Part shown: one piece after another, positions 50,421 through 59,442 of the stretch
Position numbering within the stretch: position 1 is the stretch's first letter
How the letters are laid out: the number at the start of each line of letters is the position of its first letter
Origin: Janthinobacterium aquaticum
Lineage (GTDB): Bacteria > Pseudomonadota > Gammaproteobacteria > Burkholderiales > Burkholderiaceae_D
NCBI RefSeq assembly: GCF_009208565.1
Contig: NZ_WFLK01000016.1
Location: 62,001 to 126,000 of the forward strand
Length of the DNA: 64,000 nucleotides
Reading direction: 5' to 3'
The notes under the pieces: model-generated
The model's database searches: none
Told to the model about the DNA's origin: nothing
The model's input: only the letters and a program-made list of their open reading frames with translations
Translations under genes and position numbers: made by a program

Positions 50421-51881
50421 ATGACACTGCAAGTACAGCAACGCGCCACCAAGATCGTTTCCACCATCGGCCCGGCCTCGAACGACATCGACACGCTGGT
50501 GCGCATGTTCAAGGCAGGCGTTGATGTAGTGCGCCTCAATTTTTCGCATGGCAAGGCGCAGGACCATATCGACCGCGCCCGCATGGTGCGCGAGGCAGCG
50601 GCCCTGTGCGGCCGTGAAGTGGCCATTATGGCCGACCTGCAAGGACCGAAAATTCGTGTCGGCAAATTTGAAGAAGGCAAGATTTTCCTGGAAAACGGCG
50701 CCGGCTTCATTCTCGACGCCAAATGGGGCGAGAATGGCGAACTGGGCAACCAGGAACGCTGCGGCCTCGACTACAAGGAACTGCCGCGCGACCTGCGTCC
50801 AGGCGATGTGCTGCTGCTCAACGATGGCCTGATCGTGCTGACGGTCGACAAAGTGGTCGGCAGCGAAATTTATACCACCGTGAAAATCGGCGGTGAGTTG
50901 TCCAACAACAAGGGCATCAACCGCCAGGGCGGCGGCCTGTCGGCGCCGGCGCTAACGGCCAAGGACATGGAAGACGTCAAAACGGCGATGAGTTTCCAGG
51001 CCGATTACGTGGCCGTGTCGTTCCCGAAAAACGCCACCGATATGGTGATGGCGCGTCAGCTGGCCAATATTGCCGGCGAAGCATGGGACCACAAGCCGAT
51101 GATGATTGCCAAGATCGAGCGCGCCGAAGCCATTCCTGCGCTGCAGGAAATCCTCGACGCGTCCGACGGCATTATGGTGGCGCGCGGCGACCTGGCGGTG
51201 GAAGTGGGCAATGCGGCCGTGCCGGCCCTGCAAAAACGCATGATCAAGATGGCGCGCGCCTCGAACAAGCTGGCCATTACCGCCACGCAGATGATGGAGT
51301 CGATGATCGTCAACGCCGTGCCAACCCGCGCCGAAGTGTCCGACGTGGCCAACGCCGTGCTCGACGGTACCGACGCCGTCATGACCTCGGCTGAAACCGC
51401 GTCCGGCCGCTATCCGATCGAAACCGTGGAAGCGATGGCCGCCATCTGTCTCGATGCCGAGAAATGGGATGTCAGCCGGCTCGACGCCGACTTCCTCAAC
51501 GCCACCTTTACCCGCATCGACCAGTCGATTGCCTATGGCGCGCTGTTTACCGCGCACCATCTGCGCGTCAAAGCGATTGCCACCCTGACCGAGTCCGGCT
51601 CGACGGCCTTGTGGATGAGCCGTATCAATATCGATATTCCGATCGTTGCGTTGACACCCAGCGTGGCCACGCGCCGCAAGCTGGCGCTGTACCGCAACGT
51701 CAGCACGGTGGAGCTGAGCTCGGGCACCGACCGCGACAAGGTCCTGAAGCAGGCTGAAGATATTCTGCTGGAAAACAAGATCGTGGCCAAGGGCGACACC
51801 GTGGTCATGACCTGGGGCGAGCCGATGGGCAAGGTCGGCGGCACCAATTCGCTGAAGATCACCAAGATCGGCCAGCACTGA
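50421..51881 (+). CDS. pyk: Pyruvate kinase
   Basis: A 486-residue enzyme converting PEP and ADP to pyruvate and ATP. KIVSTIGPASNDIDTLVRMFKAG at the N-terminus, ADLQGPKIRVG, the catalytic MIAKIERAEAI with its Lys, IMVARGDLAVEVG and ITATQMMESMI (the family active-site signature) are all present. The C-terminal domain is somewhat longer than average for type II but complete. With ppc directly upstream, the two competing PEP-consuming enzymes are encoded side by side and may be co-transcribed. Confidence 0.95.
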   Translation: MTLQVQQRATKIVSTIGPASNDIDTLVRMFKAGVDVVRLNFSHGKAQDHIDRARMVREAAALCGREVAIMADLQGPKIRVGKFEEGKIFLENGAGFILDAKWGENGELGNQERCGLDYKELPRDLRPGDVLLLNDGLIVLTVDKVVGSEIYTTVKIGGELSNNKGINRQGGGLSAPALTAKDMEDVKTAMSFQADYVAVSFPKNATDMVMARQLANIAGEAWDHKPMMIAKIERAEAIPALQEILDASDGIMVARGDLAVEVGNAAVPALQKRMIKMARASNKLAITATQMMESMIVNAVPTRAEVSDVANAVLDGTDAVMTSAETASGRYPIETVEAMAAICLDAEKWDVSRLDADFLNATFTRIDQSIAYGALFTAHHLRVKAIATLTESGSTALWMSRINIDIPIVALTPSVATRRKLALYRNVSTVELSSGTDRDKVLKQAEDILLENKIVAKGDTVVMTWGEPMGKVGGTNSLKITKIGQH

Positions 51882-51978
51882 TACACGTGCCCGCGCCATA
51901 CTGATGTGCGCCCGATTGTAATTGATTAAATTGCAATCGGCTGCTAGAGTCAGTGCCTCTGAAACAAAAGGCGCGCGG

Positions 51979-52377
51979 ATGAAAACCTACCGGGGAAGCT
52001 GTCATTGTGGCCAGGTACGCTTCGAGGCCGATATCGACCTGCGCTGCGGCAGCATCCGCTGCAATTGCTCCATCTGCAGCAAGCTGCGGTTCTGGCCGGC
52101 CATTATCAAGCCAGCCGCGTTCCGGCTATTGTCGGGCGAAACCGGGCTGGGCAACTACCAGTTTCACACCATGACCGACCAGCACCTGTTTTGCAAACAG
52201 TGCGGCGTCCATCCATTCGGCACAGGACGCTCGCCGCGCTGGGGTGACTTTTATGCGGTCAATCTTGCCTGTCTTGATGATGTGACGGCGGACGAACTGG
52301 CCGCTATTCCAATTACCTACTTGGATGGACGAAACGACAACTGGAGCGCCGCGCCTGCGCAAACCGCCTATCTGTAG
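51979..52377 (+). CDS. GFA/CENP-V family zinc protein
   Basis: A 132-residue protein of the glutathione-dependent formaldehyde-activating (GFA) fold. Zinc ligands: [20 protein letters not shown] and [13 protein letters not shown], giving all seven to eight cysteines of the family. Most GFA members have not been shown to act on formaldehyde. Start at 51979 agrees with the [11 protein letters not shown] pattern. Monocistronic; a short upstream frame is not used. Confidence 0.87.
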   Translation: MKTYRGSCHCGQVRFEADIDLRCGSIRCNCSICSKLRFWPAIIKPAAFRLLSGETGLGNYQFHTMTDQHLFCKQCGVHPFGTGRSPRWGDFYAVNLACLDDVTADELAAIPITYLDGRNDNWSAAPAQTAYL

Positions 52378-52501
52378 CTGTCGCAACCATGCGCCTTCGC
52401 CTTCCTTGGGCAATATCATGGGAGAACGGTGACGCAAGCGAAAATTGGCCGGGTTAGCCAAGCGAATTGTCGATACGCAGTCCCTGTGGCGAGGTTAATG
52501 C

Positions 52502-52636
52502 GTGCATGGAACTGAGGCCTGTGCCGTTTCCAGGAAAACGCTGCCTGAGGCGCTACCCAATCTGCCAGAAAGTGATTTCAGTGTGCTCGATATCGACAAG
52601 ATGACGATGGTTAAGGCTGGCTTCCACAGATTCTAG
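52502..52636 (+). pseudogene. Possible gene remnant
   Basis: A 44-codon open frame from GTG 52502 reads ...LPEALPNLPESDFSVLDIDKMTMVKAGFHRF (C-terminal half spans about residues 14-44, quoted with break) and looks protein-like in composition but has no ribosome binding site. It overlaps the 3' end of the convergent HEAT gene. It may be the 3' tail of a gene lost by deletion. Low certainty. Confidence 0.25.
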
Positions 52637-54014
52637 CCAGCATATCCATGATTATTTGCCGTCTTGACGAACTGCCTGCAAGCATTTCCTCCAACGCCAT
52701 GGCGCTTGCCGACGATGTCAGCAGCGCTTGCATGTTGCTGGCAGGCTTTTGATAAAGATGCCGAGATCGGGCGGTCCATTTGCCGAGTTCTTCTATCAGG
52801 GTGCAACGAAGTGGCGCCGCTGGCGCAGCTTGACTCCATAGGTTGATGATTGTTGCCAACCAAATCCACGGATCTCTTTGGGCAAAAGCAAGCGCAAGTC
52901 CGCTATCTGCCTTGTCGAGCGACATTGTCACGGCGGTAGCCGTGTCGATGCAGGCGCCGTATTTTTCTGTCATCAGCAGCGCTATCTTGCGCGGGGCGGT
53001 GGCCTCACTTTGCAATGCCACGACCACGATGTCATCCCTGGCAGATTTGTCCAGCCGCGCCCATGCCAGCAGGGCGCTGACCTGTACGCTGGACCAGGGG
53101 CTGTTCAGGTAACTTTTGATGACGGCCAGTTGTCCATGGTTTCCATGCCCGCACAAGGCACTGAGGCACAGGCGTATTTTTTTGGCAGGCAATGCGCCCG
53201 TTGCGAGTTGCTCGAGATAGTAACGATCTGTTTCAACGCCCATCTGTTGCAGATGCCAGATCGCTGCGCCTCTGGCGGCACTGTACGGATCTGCCAAGGC
53301 AGCCATGGCGACCGGGCGGGCCCGTGATTGATCCGATGCGGCGAGCAACGCGCGCAGGGCGCGGGTGCGAACGGCGCCGAATTTATTGGCAAGGGCCGCC
53401 TCGAACAGGCTGCTTTGCACGGATTGTTCAGCCTCGGCGATCAAATCAAACGCGGCGATTGCGATACGGATATCGTGTGCGTATTGCAACGTTTGTTTTA
53501 CCAGCGTGTCTAGTGGCGCAAGGCGGTGTTGGCGCGCAATGCGAAAGCAGGCGCGGGCAGTGCGAATCTGCTGGCCCGTTATTGCCTTGAGAACTGCTTG
53601 CGGTCCGATTTTTTCCAGTGCTGCTGCTTCGAACTGTTCGATCCACTGCGTATGATCCTCGCGGGTAGCCAGAAACAGGCGCTCGAGCAAGCCCAGCGCC
53701 GCCAGTACCTGGCTTTCCGACATCAATGCAAGCATGGTGACAAGGGCGCTGCGAGCCGCCTGCCTGACCTGTGGCGCCCAGTCATTGAGCCGTTCCATCA
53801 CTGCCGGATACAGCTCGGCCATGCCGGCTTCGGCAGTGCGCGCCAGGGCCGCTTCGCGCAAGCGTCCGTCGTCGTGACGGAGCCAGTTGGCGAGATCGCC
53901 AGCGGAGCTGGACTGGCGCAAGCTTTCCAGTTCTGCGTGGCGCCAATCCCGTACGGGCGCAGGATGTTGTTTATTGTGTGCTTCTCCAAGGAGCCAGTCG
54001 AGGATTTTGCTCAT
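52611..54014 (-). CDS. HEAT-repeat protein
   Basis: A 467-residue soluble, all-helical protein. Several HEAT-like units are visible: RLREAALARTAEAG, WAPQVRQAARSALVTMLAL, FGAVRTRALRALLA, PYSAARGAAIWHLQQMG, PWSSVQVSALLAWARLD. The N-terminus (MSKILDWLLGEAHN) has no signal. HEAT repeats make binding scaffolds, so no enzyme activity is expected. Codon use and base composition are less GC-rich than neighbours and there are many Gln/Ser residues, a sign of horizontal transfer. No partner gene is evident. Confidence 0.75.
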   Translation of the reverse strand: MSKILDWLLGEAHNKQHPAPVRDWRHAELESLRQSSSAGDLANWLRHDDGRLREAALARTAEAGMAELYPAVMERLNDWAPQVRQAARSALVTMLALMSESQVLAALGLLERLFLATREDHTQWIEQFEAAALEKIGPQAVLKAITGQQIRTARACFRIARQHRLAPLDTLVKQTLQYAHDIRIAIAAFDLIAEAEQSVQSSLFEAALANKFGAVRTRALRALLAASDQSRARPVAMAALADPYSAARGAAIWHLQQMGVETDRYYLEQLATGALPAKKIRLCLSALCGHGNHGQLAVIKSYLNSPWSSVQVSALLAWARLDKSARDDIVVVALQSEATAPRKIALLMTEKYGACIDTATAVTMSLDKADSGLALAFAQRDPWIWLATIINLWSQAAPAAPLRCTLIEELGKWTARSRHLYQKPASNMQALLTSSASAMALEEMLAGSSSRRQIIMDMLARICGSQP

Positions 54015-54038
54015 GTGTTCTTGATTGCCATATTTGAA

Positions 54039-54476
54039 TTACCTTGACTTCACCACAGCCGGTTCGTAGGCGATCAGGAATTCGGGTGGCAGACGCCGCG
54101 CGCGGCCGCTGCTCAGTTCGATGCAGACCAGTTCCCAGTGGCCGCGCACGACGGTGGCGCGGTCGCTGTCGCGCACCAGCTGGAAGCGCCGCTCCATGCT
54201 GGAGCGTGCGTCGCTGGCGGTCAGCCAGGTGGCCAGCGTCAGCGGCTCATGTTCGTAGGTGGGCAGCAGGTAGTCGTAGACGCTGCGCCGTATCGCCATG
54301 GCGCGGTCGAGGCGGCGGTAATCGTCCAGTTTCAGGCCCAGCAGCGCCGAGTGATGCCAGGCGACCTGCTCGCACCAGCGCACGTAGACGGCGTTGTTGG
54401 TGTGCTGCAAGCCGTCGATATCAGACGCTTGCGGCATGACGGGCAGGGTGCAGGGGTGGGGATAATCCCAGTTCAC
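54039..54476 (-). CDS. Acyl-CoA thioesterase, 4HBT hotdog family
   Basis: A 145-residue hotdog-fold thioesterase like 4-hydroxybenzoyl-CoA thioesterase/YbgC: DIDGLQHTNNAVYVRWCEQVAWHH (about 18-41) holds the conserved Asn-Tyr-Trp pattern with the catalytic Asp-like residue, and the central helix and ARSSMERRFQLVRDSD strands follow. The start is GTG at 54476 with AAGGAG six bases upstream; no ATG is available. It is divergent from the SDR gene (126 bases). Confidence 0.85.
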   Translation of the reverse strand: MNWDYPHPCTLPVMPQASDIDGLQHTNNAVYVRWCEQVAWHHSALLGLKLDDYRRLDRAMAIRRSVYDYLLPTYEHEPLTLATWLTASDARSSMERRFQLVRDSDRATVVRGHWELVCIELSSGRARRLPPEFLIAYEPAVVKSR

Positions 54477-54548
54477 ATGGTCTCCTTGAATGGCTGGCGG
54501 CGTACGCTGGCGCGTCCGGCAGAAACACGCACCGGCTGCTTTTGATAC

Positions 54549-54562
54549 GATACCGCAGTATC
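54549..54562. promoter_or_regulatory. GATAC-CGCA-GTATC inverted repeat in divergent promoter region
   Basis: Perfect five-base arms in the space between the thioesterase and SDR genes, 40 bases upstream of the SDR start. It might be a TetR-type half-operator. Short, so of low weight. Confidence 0.25.
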
Positions 54563-54602
54563 TTACAGAAATGAACAAATCTGTTATCAGACAAGGAGCC
54601 GC

Positions 54603-55361
54603 ATGCCCGATCAAACCGAAAAAAACCTCGACCGCAAGACTGCCATCGTCACCGGCGCCAGCCGCGGCATCGGCCATGCGGTGGCCGAACGCTTCCGCGC
54701 GCTGGGCTGGCGCGTGATTACCGTCTCGCGCAGCCCGATTCCGCTGGGCTGTCCGCGCAGCCAGGAACACAATACGCACTTTTGCATGGATCTGTCGGAC
54801 CTGTCGCAGATCGGCCAGATGGTCGACACCTTGCGCCCGATGCTGGCCGATGGCAAGCTCCATGCGCTGGTCAACAATGCCGGCGTTTCGCCCAAGGGGC
54901 CGGGCGGCACGCGTGTCAATTCGCTGACCACCGACATGCAGACCTGGCAGGAAATGTACAACACCAATTTCTTTGCGCCGCTGGCGCTCACGCGCGGCTT
55001 TGCGCAGGAACTGTCCAATGCGCGCGGCTCGGTGGTCAATCTGTGCTCGATTGCCGGCTACCGCGTGCATCCGTTTGCCGGCTCGGCCTACGCCAGCTCG
55101 AAAGCAGCGCTGGCCTCGCTGACGCGCGAGATGGCCAACGACATGGCGCCAATGCATGTGCGCGTCAATGCCATTGCCCCCGGTGAAATCGACACGGCCA
55201 TCCTGTCGCCTGGCACCGGGCATATCGTCGATACGCAGATCCCCATGCGCCGCCTGGGCACCACGGCTGAAGTGGCCGACCTGGTCGAGTTCCTGTGCAG
55301 CGAGCGCGCCTCGTATATTACCGGCGCAGAGATTCCCATCGACGGCGGCCAGCGGATTTAA
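54603..55361 (+). CDS. SDR family oxidoreductase
   Basis: A 252-residue SDR: TGASRGIGHAVAERF at about 17-31, NNAGVSPKG, catalytic Ser in NLCSIAGYRVHPF, YASSKAALASL, then APGEIDTAIL and ITGAEIPIDGG at the end. It is FabG-like with unknown substrate; the thioesterase gene is divergent and may belong to the same acyl-thioester pathway. It ends 9 bases before the convergent UPF0303 gene. Confidence 0.88.
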   Translation: MPDQTEKNLDRKTAIVTGASRGIGHAVAERFRALGWRVITVSRSPIPLGCPRSQEHNTHFCMDLSDLSQIGQMVDTLRPMLADGKLHALVNNAGVSPKGPGGTRVNSLTTDMQTWQEMYNTNFFAPLALTRGFAQELSNARGSVVNLCSIAGYRVHPFAGSAYASSKAALASLTREMANDMAPMHVRVNAIAPGEIDTAILSPGTGHIVDTQIPMRRLGTTAEVADLVEFLCSERASYITGAEIPIDGGQRI

Positions 55362-55370
55362 GATGCAATT

Positions 55371-55844
55371 TTAGTGCGCGTCCAGCTGCGCCTGCAGCGC
55401 CGCCACCACCAGCGCGTGGTCGTCGGCCTGCGCCAGACCTGATACGGTCACGGTGCCGACCGGGCCGGTGCCGCGGATAATCAGCGGGAAGGCGCCGCCG
55501 TGGCCTGCATATTCCATGTCGTCGAGGTACTTGACCTCTTCAAACGTGCTGCCGCGATTCTTGTAGTAAATCCCCATATAGTAGGAACTGCGGGCAAAGC
55601 GCTGCACGGTATTGTTCTTGCGCCGTATCCAGTCGGCCTGGTCTGGCGTGGCGCCGGCCATGGCGTGGTGGAACAGCACCTGGCCGTTGCGCGTGATATT
55701 GACGGTGACGGCTTTGCCGCGCCGGCGCACGTCTTCGACGATCCACAGGCCCACGGCCAGCGCGCGGTCGTTGTCGAAATGGTCGAATTGCAAAGTCTCT
55801 TCCTGTTGTTCCAGGGTCTGCAGCAGATCGGCGAAATGGTCCAT
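55371..55844 (-). CDS. UPF0303 / heme-degrading-domain-like protein
   Basis: A 157-residue protein of the GlcG/UPF0303 fold: ETLQFDHFDNDRALAVGLWIVE, KAVTVNITRNGQVLFHHAMAGATPDQADWIRRKNNTV (positions about 45-81, quoted in part), FARSSYYMG, and the glycine-rich GHGGAFPLIIRGTGPVGTVTVSG. The family is annotated as heme-degrading/binding by fold but bacterial UPF0303 members lack firm function. Length is typical. Confidence 0.82.
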   Translation of the reverse strand: MDHFADLLQTLEQQEETLQFDHFDNDRALAVGLWIVEDVRRRGKAVTVNITRNGQVLFHHAMAGATPDQADWIRRKNNTVQRFARSSYYMGIYYKNRGSTFEEVKYLDDMEYAGHGGAFPLIIRGTGPVGTVTVSGLAQADDHALVVAALQAQLDAH

Positions 55845-55946
55845 GGGGGCAAGTTCAAAGTGGCTGAAAAACGTTACTGTAGCTTACCTGCGGCAAGCCA
55901 CGGGCGCTTTTGCGCGCTTTTCTCGTGGCAGCGCTAGAATGGCGGC

Positions 55947-56609
55947 ATGAATTTATCCCTGTTTGCCGACGAAGACCAGCCTGTGTCCCCGCCAGCGCCG
56001 CTGGCGCCCGGTGCCGGCGGCTCGGCACTGCTGCGCGGCTTTGCACTGCCTTATGTTGCCCAACTGCTGCCGGCGCTCGATGCCATCGTGCAGGCGGCGC
56101 CGTTGCGTCATATGGCCACGCCGGGCGGCCTGCGCATGTCGGTGGCGATGAGCAATTGCGGCCAGCTGGGCTGGATCACCGACGCGCGCGGCTACCGCTA
56201 TGTGCGCCAGGATCCTGTCAGCAGCCTGCCGTGGCCGGCCATGCCGGCGCTGTTGCTGGAACTGGCTGGCGCTGCCGCACTGGCGGCCGGCTATGCCGGT
56301 TTCGTGCCCGATGCCTGCCTGATCAACAGCTATCGTCCGGGAGCGCGCATGGCGTTGCACCAGGACAAAGATGAATGCGACCTCGGCGCGCCGATCGTGT
56401 CTGTCTCGCTGGGCCTGCCGGCGACCTTCCTGTTCGGTGGCGCGCAGCGCAGCGACAAGCCTGCGCGCATTGCGCTGCTGCATGGCGACGTGGTGGTATG
56501 GGGCGGCCCCGACCGCCTGCGCTTTCACGGCGTGGCCCCGCTGGCCGCCGGTGAGCATGCGCTGCTGGGCGCGCAGCGCATCAACCTGACGTTGCGCAAG
56601 GCCGGCTAG
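55947..56609 (+). CDS. alkB: DNA repair dioxygenase AlkB
   Basis: A 220-residue Fe(II)/2-oxoglutarate dioxygenase that removes alkyl groups from DNA and RNA bases. Iron ligands His138, Asp140 (LHQDKDE) and His194 (FHGV); 2-oxoglutarate ligands Arg211 and Arg217 in RINLTLRKAG; nucleotide-lid region NSYRPGARM. It is the size of E. coli AlkB. No ada gene adjacent. Independent transcription unit, divergent from the UPF0303 gene (102 bases). Confidence 0.93.
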   Translation: MNLSLFADEDQPVSPPAPLAPGAGGSALLRGFALPYVAQLLPALDAIVQAAPLRHMATPGGLRMSVAMSNCGQLGWITDARGYRYVRQDPVSSLPWPAMPALLLELAGAAALAAGYAGFVPDACLINSYRPGARMALHQDKDECDLGAPIVSVSLGLPATFLFGGAQRSDKPARIALLHGDVVVWGGPDRLRFHGVAPLAAGEHALLGAQRINLTLRKAG

Positions 56610-56728
56610 ACGCCTGCTTGCAGCCGCACCCCGATTCGATTGAAATCGCACTGGCAAAGCGCCCGGCGATGATCTAAGCTGGTTCCAGAGCCTTGGACCC
56701 CAGGCCACAAGACATCAACGGAGACAGC

Positions 56729-56902
56729 ATGACGCAAAAATTTGAACAGGCCGTTATCGACGGCACGCTGGCTGACGAACTCGAACGCGAGCGGGTCGAC
56801 CATATGTTGGTCGACGAAGAAAAACTGGGCATGGACGAGCTTGAAGAAACGCGCCTGAAAGGGCACGGTTTGCCGGACGGTCCGCGCGAGCGCCGGCACT
56901 AG
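56729..56902 (+). CDS. Small acidic hypothetical protein
   Basis: A 57-residue, highly charged and mostly helical protein (MTQKFEQAVIDGTLADELERE less its end) with no cysteine and no membrane segment. GGAGA lies at 56719-56723. No known family. It is upstream of the penicillin-binding protein with an 80-base gap, and could be in the same transcript. Confidence 0.55.
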   Translation: MTQKFEQAVIDGTLADELERERVDHMLVDEEKLGMDELEETRLKGHGLPDGPRERRH

Positions 56903-56982
56903 CGCGTAAATTACCTGCTCGCTGGCGCGCTGCCCTATATACTTGCTGAAACGGATTATCCGGCTTCAGACAAGGTTATCGC

Positions 56983-59442
56983 ATGGCAGGCAAGCAGCAG
57001 TGGCAGGAACAGGCAAAACTATGGGCAGGACGCGTCGGCCGGCATTGCATGCGGCTGGCCGATGCCGCGCGTATCAGGCTGATGGCATTGACGGCCAGGG
57101 GCCACGCGCACCTGATGACGCTGCCGCCGCTGCGCCGCGCGCTGGTACTGGCGTTGTGGTCTTTCCTTGCGTTGTTGCTGCTGCTGACGCTGTACATGCT
57201 GCTGCTCATTCCCCTGACCCCCAGCATCCACGACCTGCGCCAGGCGCGTACGGCTGCGCCCAGCAGCATGGTCAGTACCGATGGCACCGAACTGGTACGC
57301 TTTGACCAGGGCCTGCAGGAACGCGTCACGCTCAAGCAGATTTCGCCCAACGTGGTCAATGCGCTGATCGCCACCGAAGACCATCGCTTCTACCAGCACC
57401 ACGGCGTCGACTTCAAGCGCACCGCCGGCGCCATCGTGCATACGGCCAGCGGCAACGCGCAGGGCGGCTCGACCATCACGCAGCAGCTGGCGCGCAATAT
57501 GTTTCCCGAGGAAATTGGCCGATCGCGCAACCTGAACCGCAAGCTCAAGGAACTGATCACGGCGCTCAAGATCGAAGCAACCTACAGCAAGACCGAAATC
57601 CTGGAAGCCTATCTCAATACAGTGCCGTTCCTGTACAACACCTTCGGCATCGAGATGGCGGCGCGCACCTATTTCGACAAGCCGGCCAGCCGCCTCGATA
57701 TCCTGGAAAGCGCCACCCTGGTCGGCATGCTCAAGGGTACCAATTACTACAACCCGGTCAGCAATCCCGAGCGCTCGCTGCAGCGGCGCAATGTGGTGCT
57801 GGGGCAGATGCGCAAGCACGATCTGATCGACGAGGCGCGCTACAAACAGTTGCTCAAGCGCCCCTTGCGCCTGCACTTCGAGCGCCAGAGCGAACGCGCA
57901 CAGACCGACAGCCACTTTACCGCCTATGTGCGCAAATGGCTGATCAACTGGGCCGATGAAAACGACTACAACCTCGAGCGCGACGGGCTGGTGGTGCATA
58001 CCACGTTGGATAGCGATCTGCAGCAGGCGGCCGAGCGCGCCGTCGAGCGCCAGGCCAATGCCTTGCAGGCGATTGCCGATGTGGAATGGAGCCGCGCCGG
58101 ACTGCCTTCGTCGACCTCGACCGGCATGTATGCGTCGATGCAGGCCGGCAGTGCGCCGTTCGATTATTTCTGGAAATCGCATCCCGAGCTCAACGACGCC
58201 TTCGTGCGCGAGTCAAACGACTACCGCAAGCTGGTGGCCGATGGCAAGACACCCGACGAAGCGCTGGCGCAACTGAAGGGCGACCGGCGCTTCATGTCGG
58301 CGCTGCACAAAGCGAAAACGCGGCTGCAGGCCGGCTTCGTGGCGATGGATCCGGCCACCGGCGCCTTGCGCGCCTGGGTCGGCAGCCGCGACTTTGCGCG
58401 CGAACAGTTCGACCACGTGGCGCAGGCGGCGCGCCAGCCCGGCTCGACCTTCAAGCCCATCGTGTATGGCGCGGCGCTGGAAAAGGGCATTACGCCCGAC
58501 CATCTGTACCGCGATGCCGTGACGGACATCAAGGCGGCCGACGGCACTATCTGGCGCCCGACCGACATGAGCGGCACCACCGGGCGCGAGATGAGCATGC
58601 GCGACGGCCTGGTGTATTCCAAGAACACCATTACGGCCCAGGTGATGCAGGACGTGGGCCTGCCGCCGATTATCAAGCTGGCGCGCGCGCTGGGCATACG
58701 CGACAGCAAGCTGGCTGCGGTGCCTTCGCTGGCGCTGGGCACCAGTCCGGTGACGCTGCTGGAAATGGTCAACGCCTACGCCAGCATTGCCGACCAGGGC
58801 CAGGCGCGCCTGCCGTTCGTGGTCACGCATATTACCGACCGCGACGGCAAGGTGATCGCGCGCTTTGGCGACGACCGGCCGAAACGGGCCATGCCGGAAG
58901 AGTCGGCCAACACCTTGCTCGACATGATGCGTGGCGTAATCGACCGCGGCACCGGCACGGCAATACGCAACCGTTTCGGCATCCGCTCGGATGTGGCCGG
59001 CAAGAGCGGCACCACGCAGAACAATGCCGACGGCTGGTTTATCCTGATGCACCCCGAACTGGTGGGCGGCGCCTGGGTGGGCTTCAACGATGCGCGCGTG
59101 ACCATGCGCAGCAACTACTGGGGCCAGGGCGGCCATAATGCGGTGCTGGTGGTGGGCGACTTCTTCAAGACGGCGCTCGATACCGGCAAGCTGACGCGCG
59201 ATGCGATCTTCCCAGGCGGCAAACCGCCGGCGCCGCTGCGTCGCGTTGAACCGGTCGAGGAAGTCGAAGAAGAAGCGGGCGACCTGCAACAGGAAGGCAC
59301 GCCAGAGGCGCCGCTGGCGATGCCAGTCGAAGAGGCGGGCGGCCAGGAAAGCAATGGCCGCGCCGTGCCGCAGGAGCCTGCAGCCCAGCCGCAGCCTCAG
59401 CAGCCACCAGCGCCGCAGTCGCCCGACGGTGGCGCACCGTGA
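56983..59442 (+). CDS. Class A penicillin-binding protein (PBP1-type)
   Basis: An 819-residue bifunctional peptidoglycan synthase. A membrane anchor (about 53-77) is followed by a GT51 glycosyltransferase with ATEDHRFYQHHGVD (catalytic Glu) and QGGSTITQQLARNMF, then a transpeptidase with Ser488-Thr-Phe-Lys, SKNT, and KSGTT at about 674. The C-terminal 70 residues are rich in Pro, Glu and Gln and likely disordered. It polymerises and cross-links glycan strands in the periplasm. Its stop overlaps the following immunity-like gene as GTGA. Confidence 0.93.
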   Translation: MAGKQQWQEQAKLWAGRVGRHCMRLADAARIRLMALTARGHAHLMTLPPLRRALVLALWSFLALLLLLTLYMLLLIPLTPSIHDLRQARTAAPSSMVSTDGTELVRFDQGLQERVTLKQISPNVVNALIATEDHRFYQHHGVDFKRTAGAIVHTASGNAQGGSTITQQLARNMFPEEIGRSRNLNRKLKELITALKIEATYSKTEILEAYLNTVPFLYNTFGIEMAARTYFDKPASRLDILESATLVGMLKGTNYYNPVSNPERSLQRRNVVLGQMRKHDLIDEARYKQLLKRPLRLHFERQSERAQTDSHFTAYVRKWLINWADENDYNLERDGLVVHTTLDSDLQQAAERAVERQANALQAIADVEWSRAGLPSSTSTGMYASMQAGSAPFDYFWKSHPELNDAFVRESNDYRKLVADGKTPDEALAQLKGDRRFMSALHKAKTRLQAGFVAMDPATGALRAWVGSRDFAREQFDHVAQAARQPGSTFKPIVYGAALEKGITPDHLYRDAVTDIKAADGTIWRPTDMSGTTGREMSMRDGLVYSKNTITAQVMQDVGLPPIIKLARALGIRDSKLAAVPSLALGTSPVTLLEMVNAYASIADQGQARLPFVVTHITDRDGKVIARFGDDRPKRAMPEESANTLLDMMRGVIDRGTGTAIRNRFGIRSDVAGKSGTTQNNADGWFILMHPELVGGAWVGFNDARVTMRSNYWGQGGHNAVLVVGDFFKTALDTGKLTRDAIFPGGKPPAPLRRVEPVEEVEEEAGDLQQEGTPEAPLAMPVEEAGGQESNGRAVPQEPAAQPQPQQPPAPQSPDGGAP

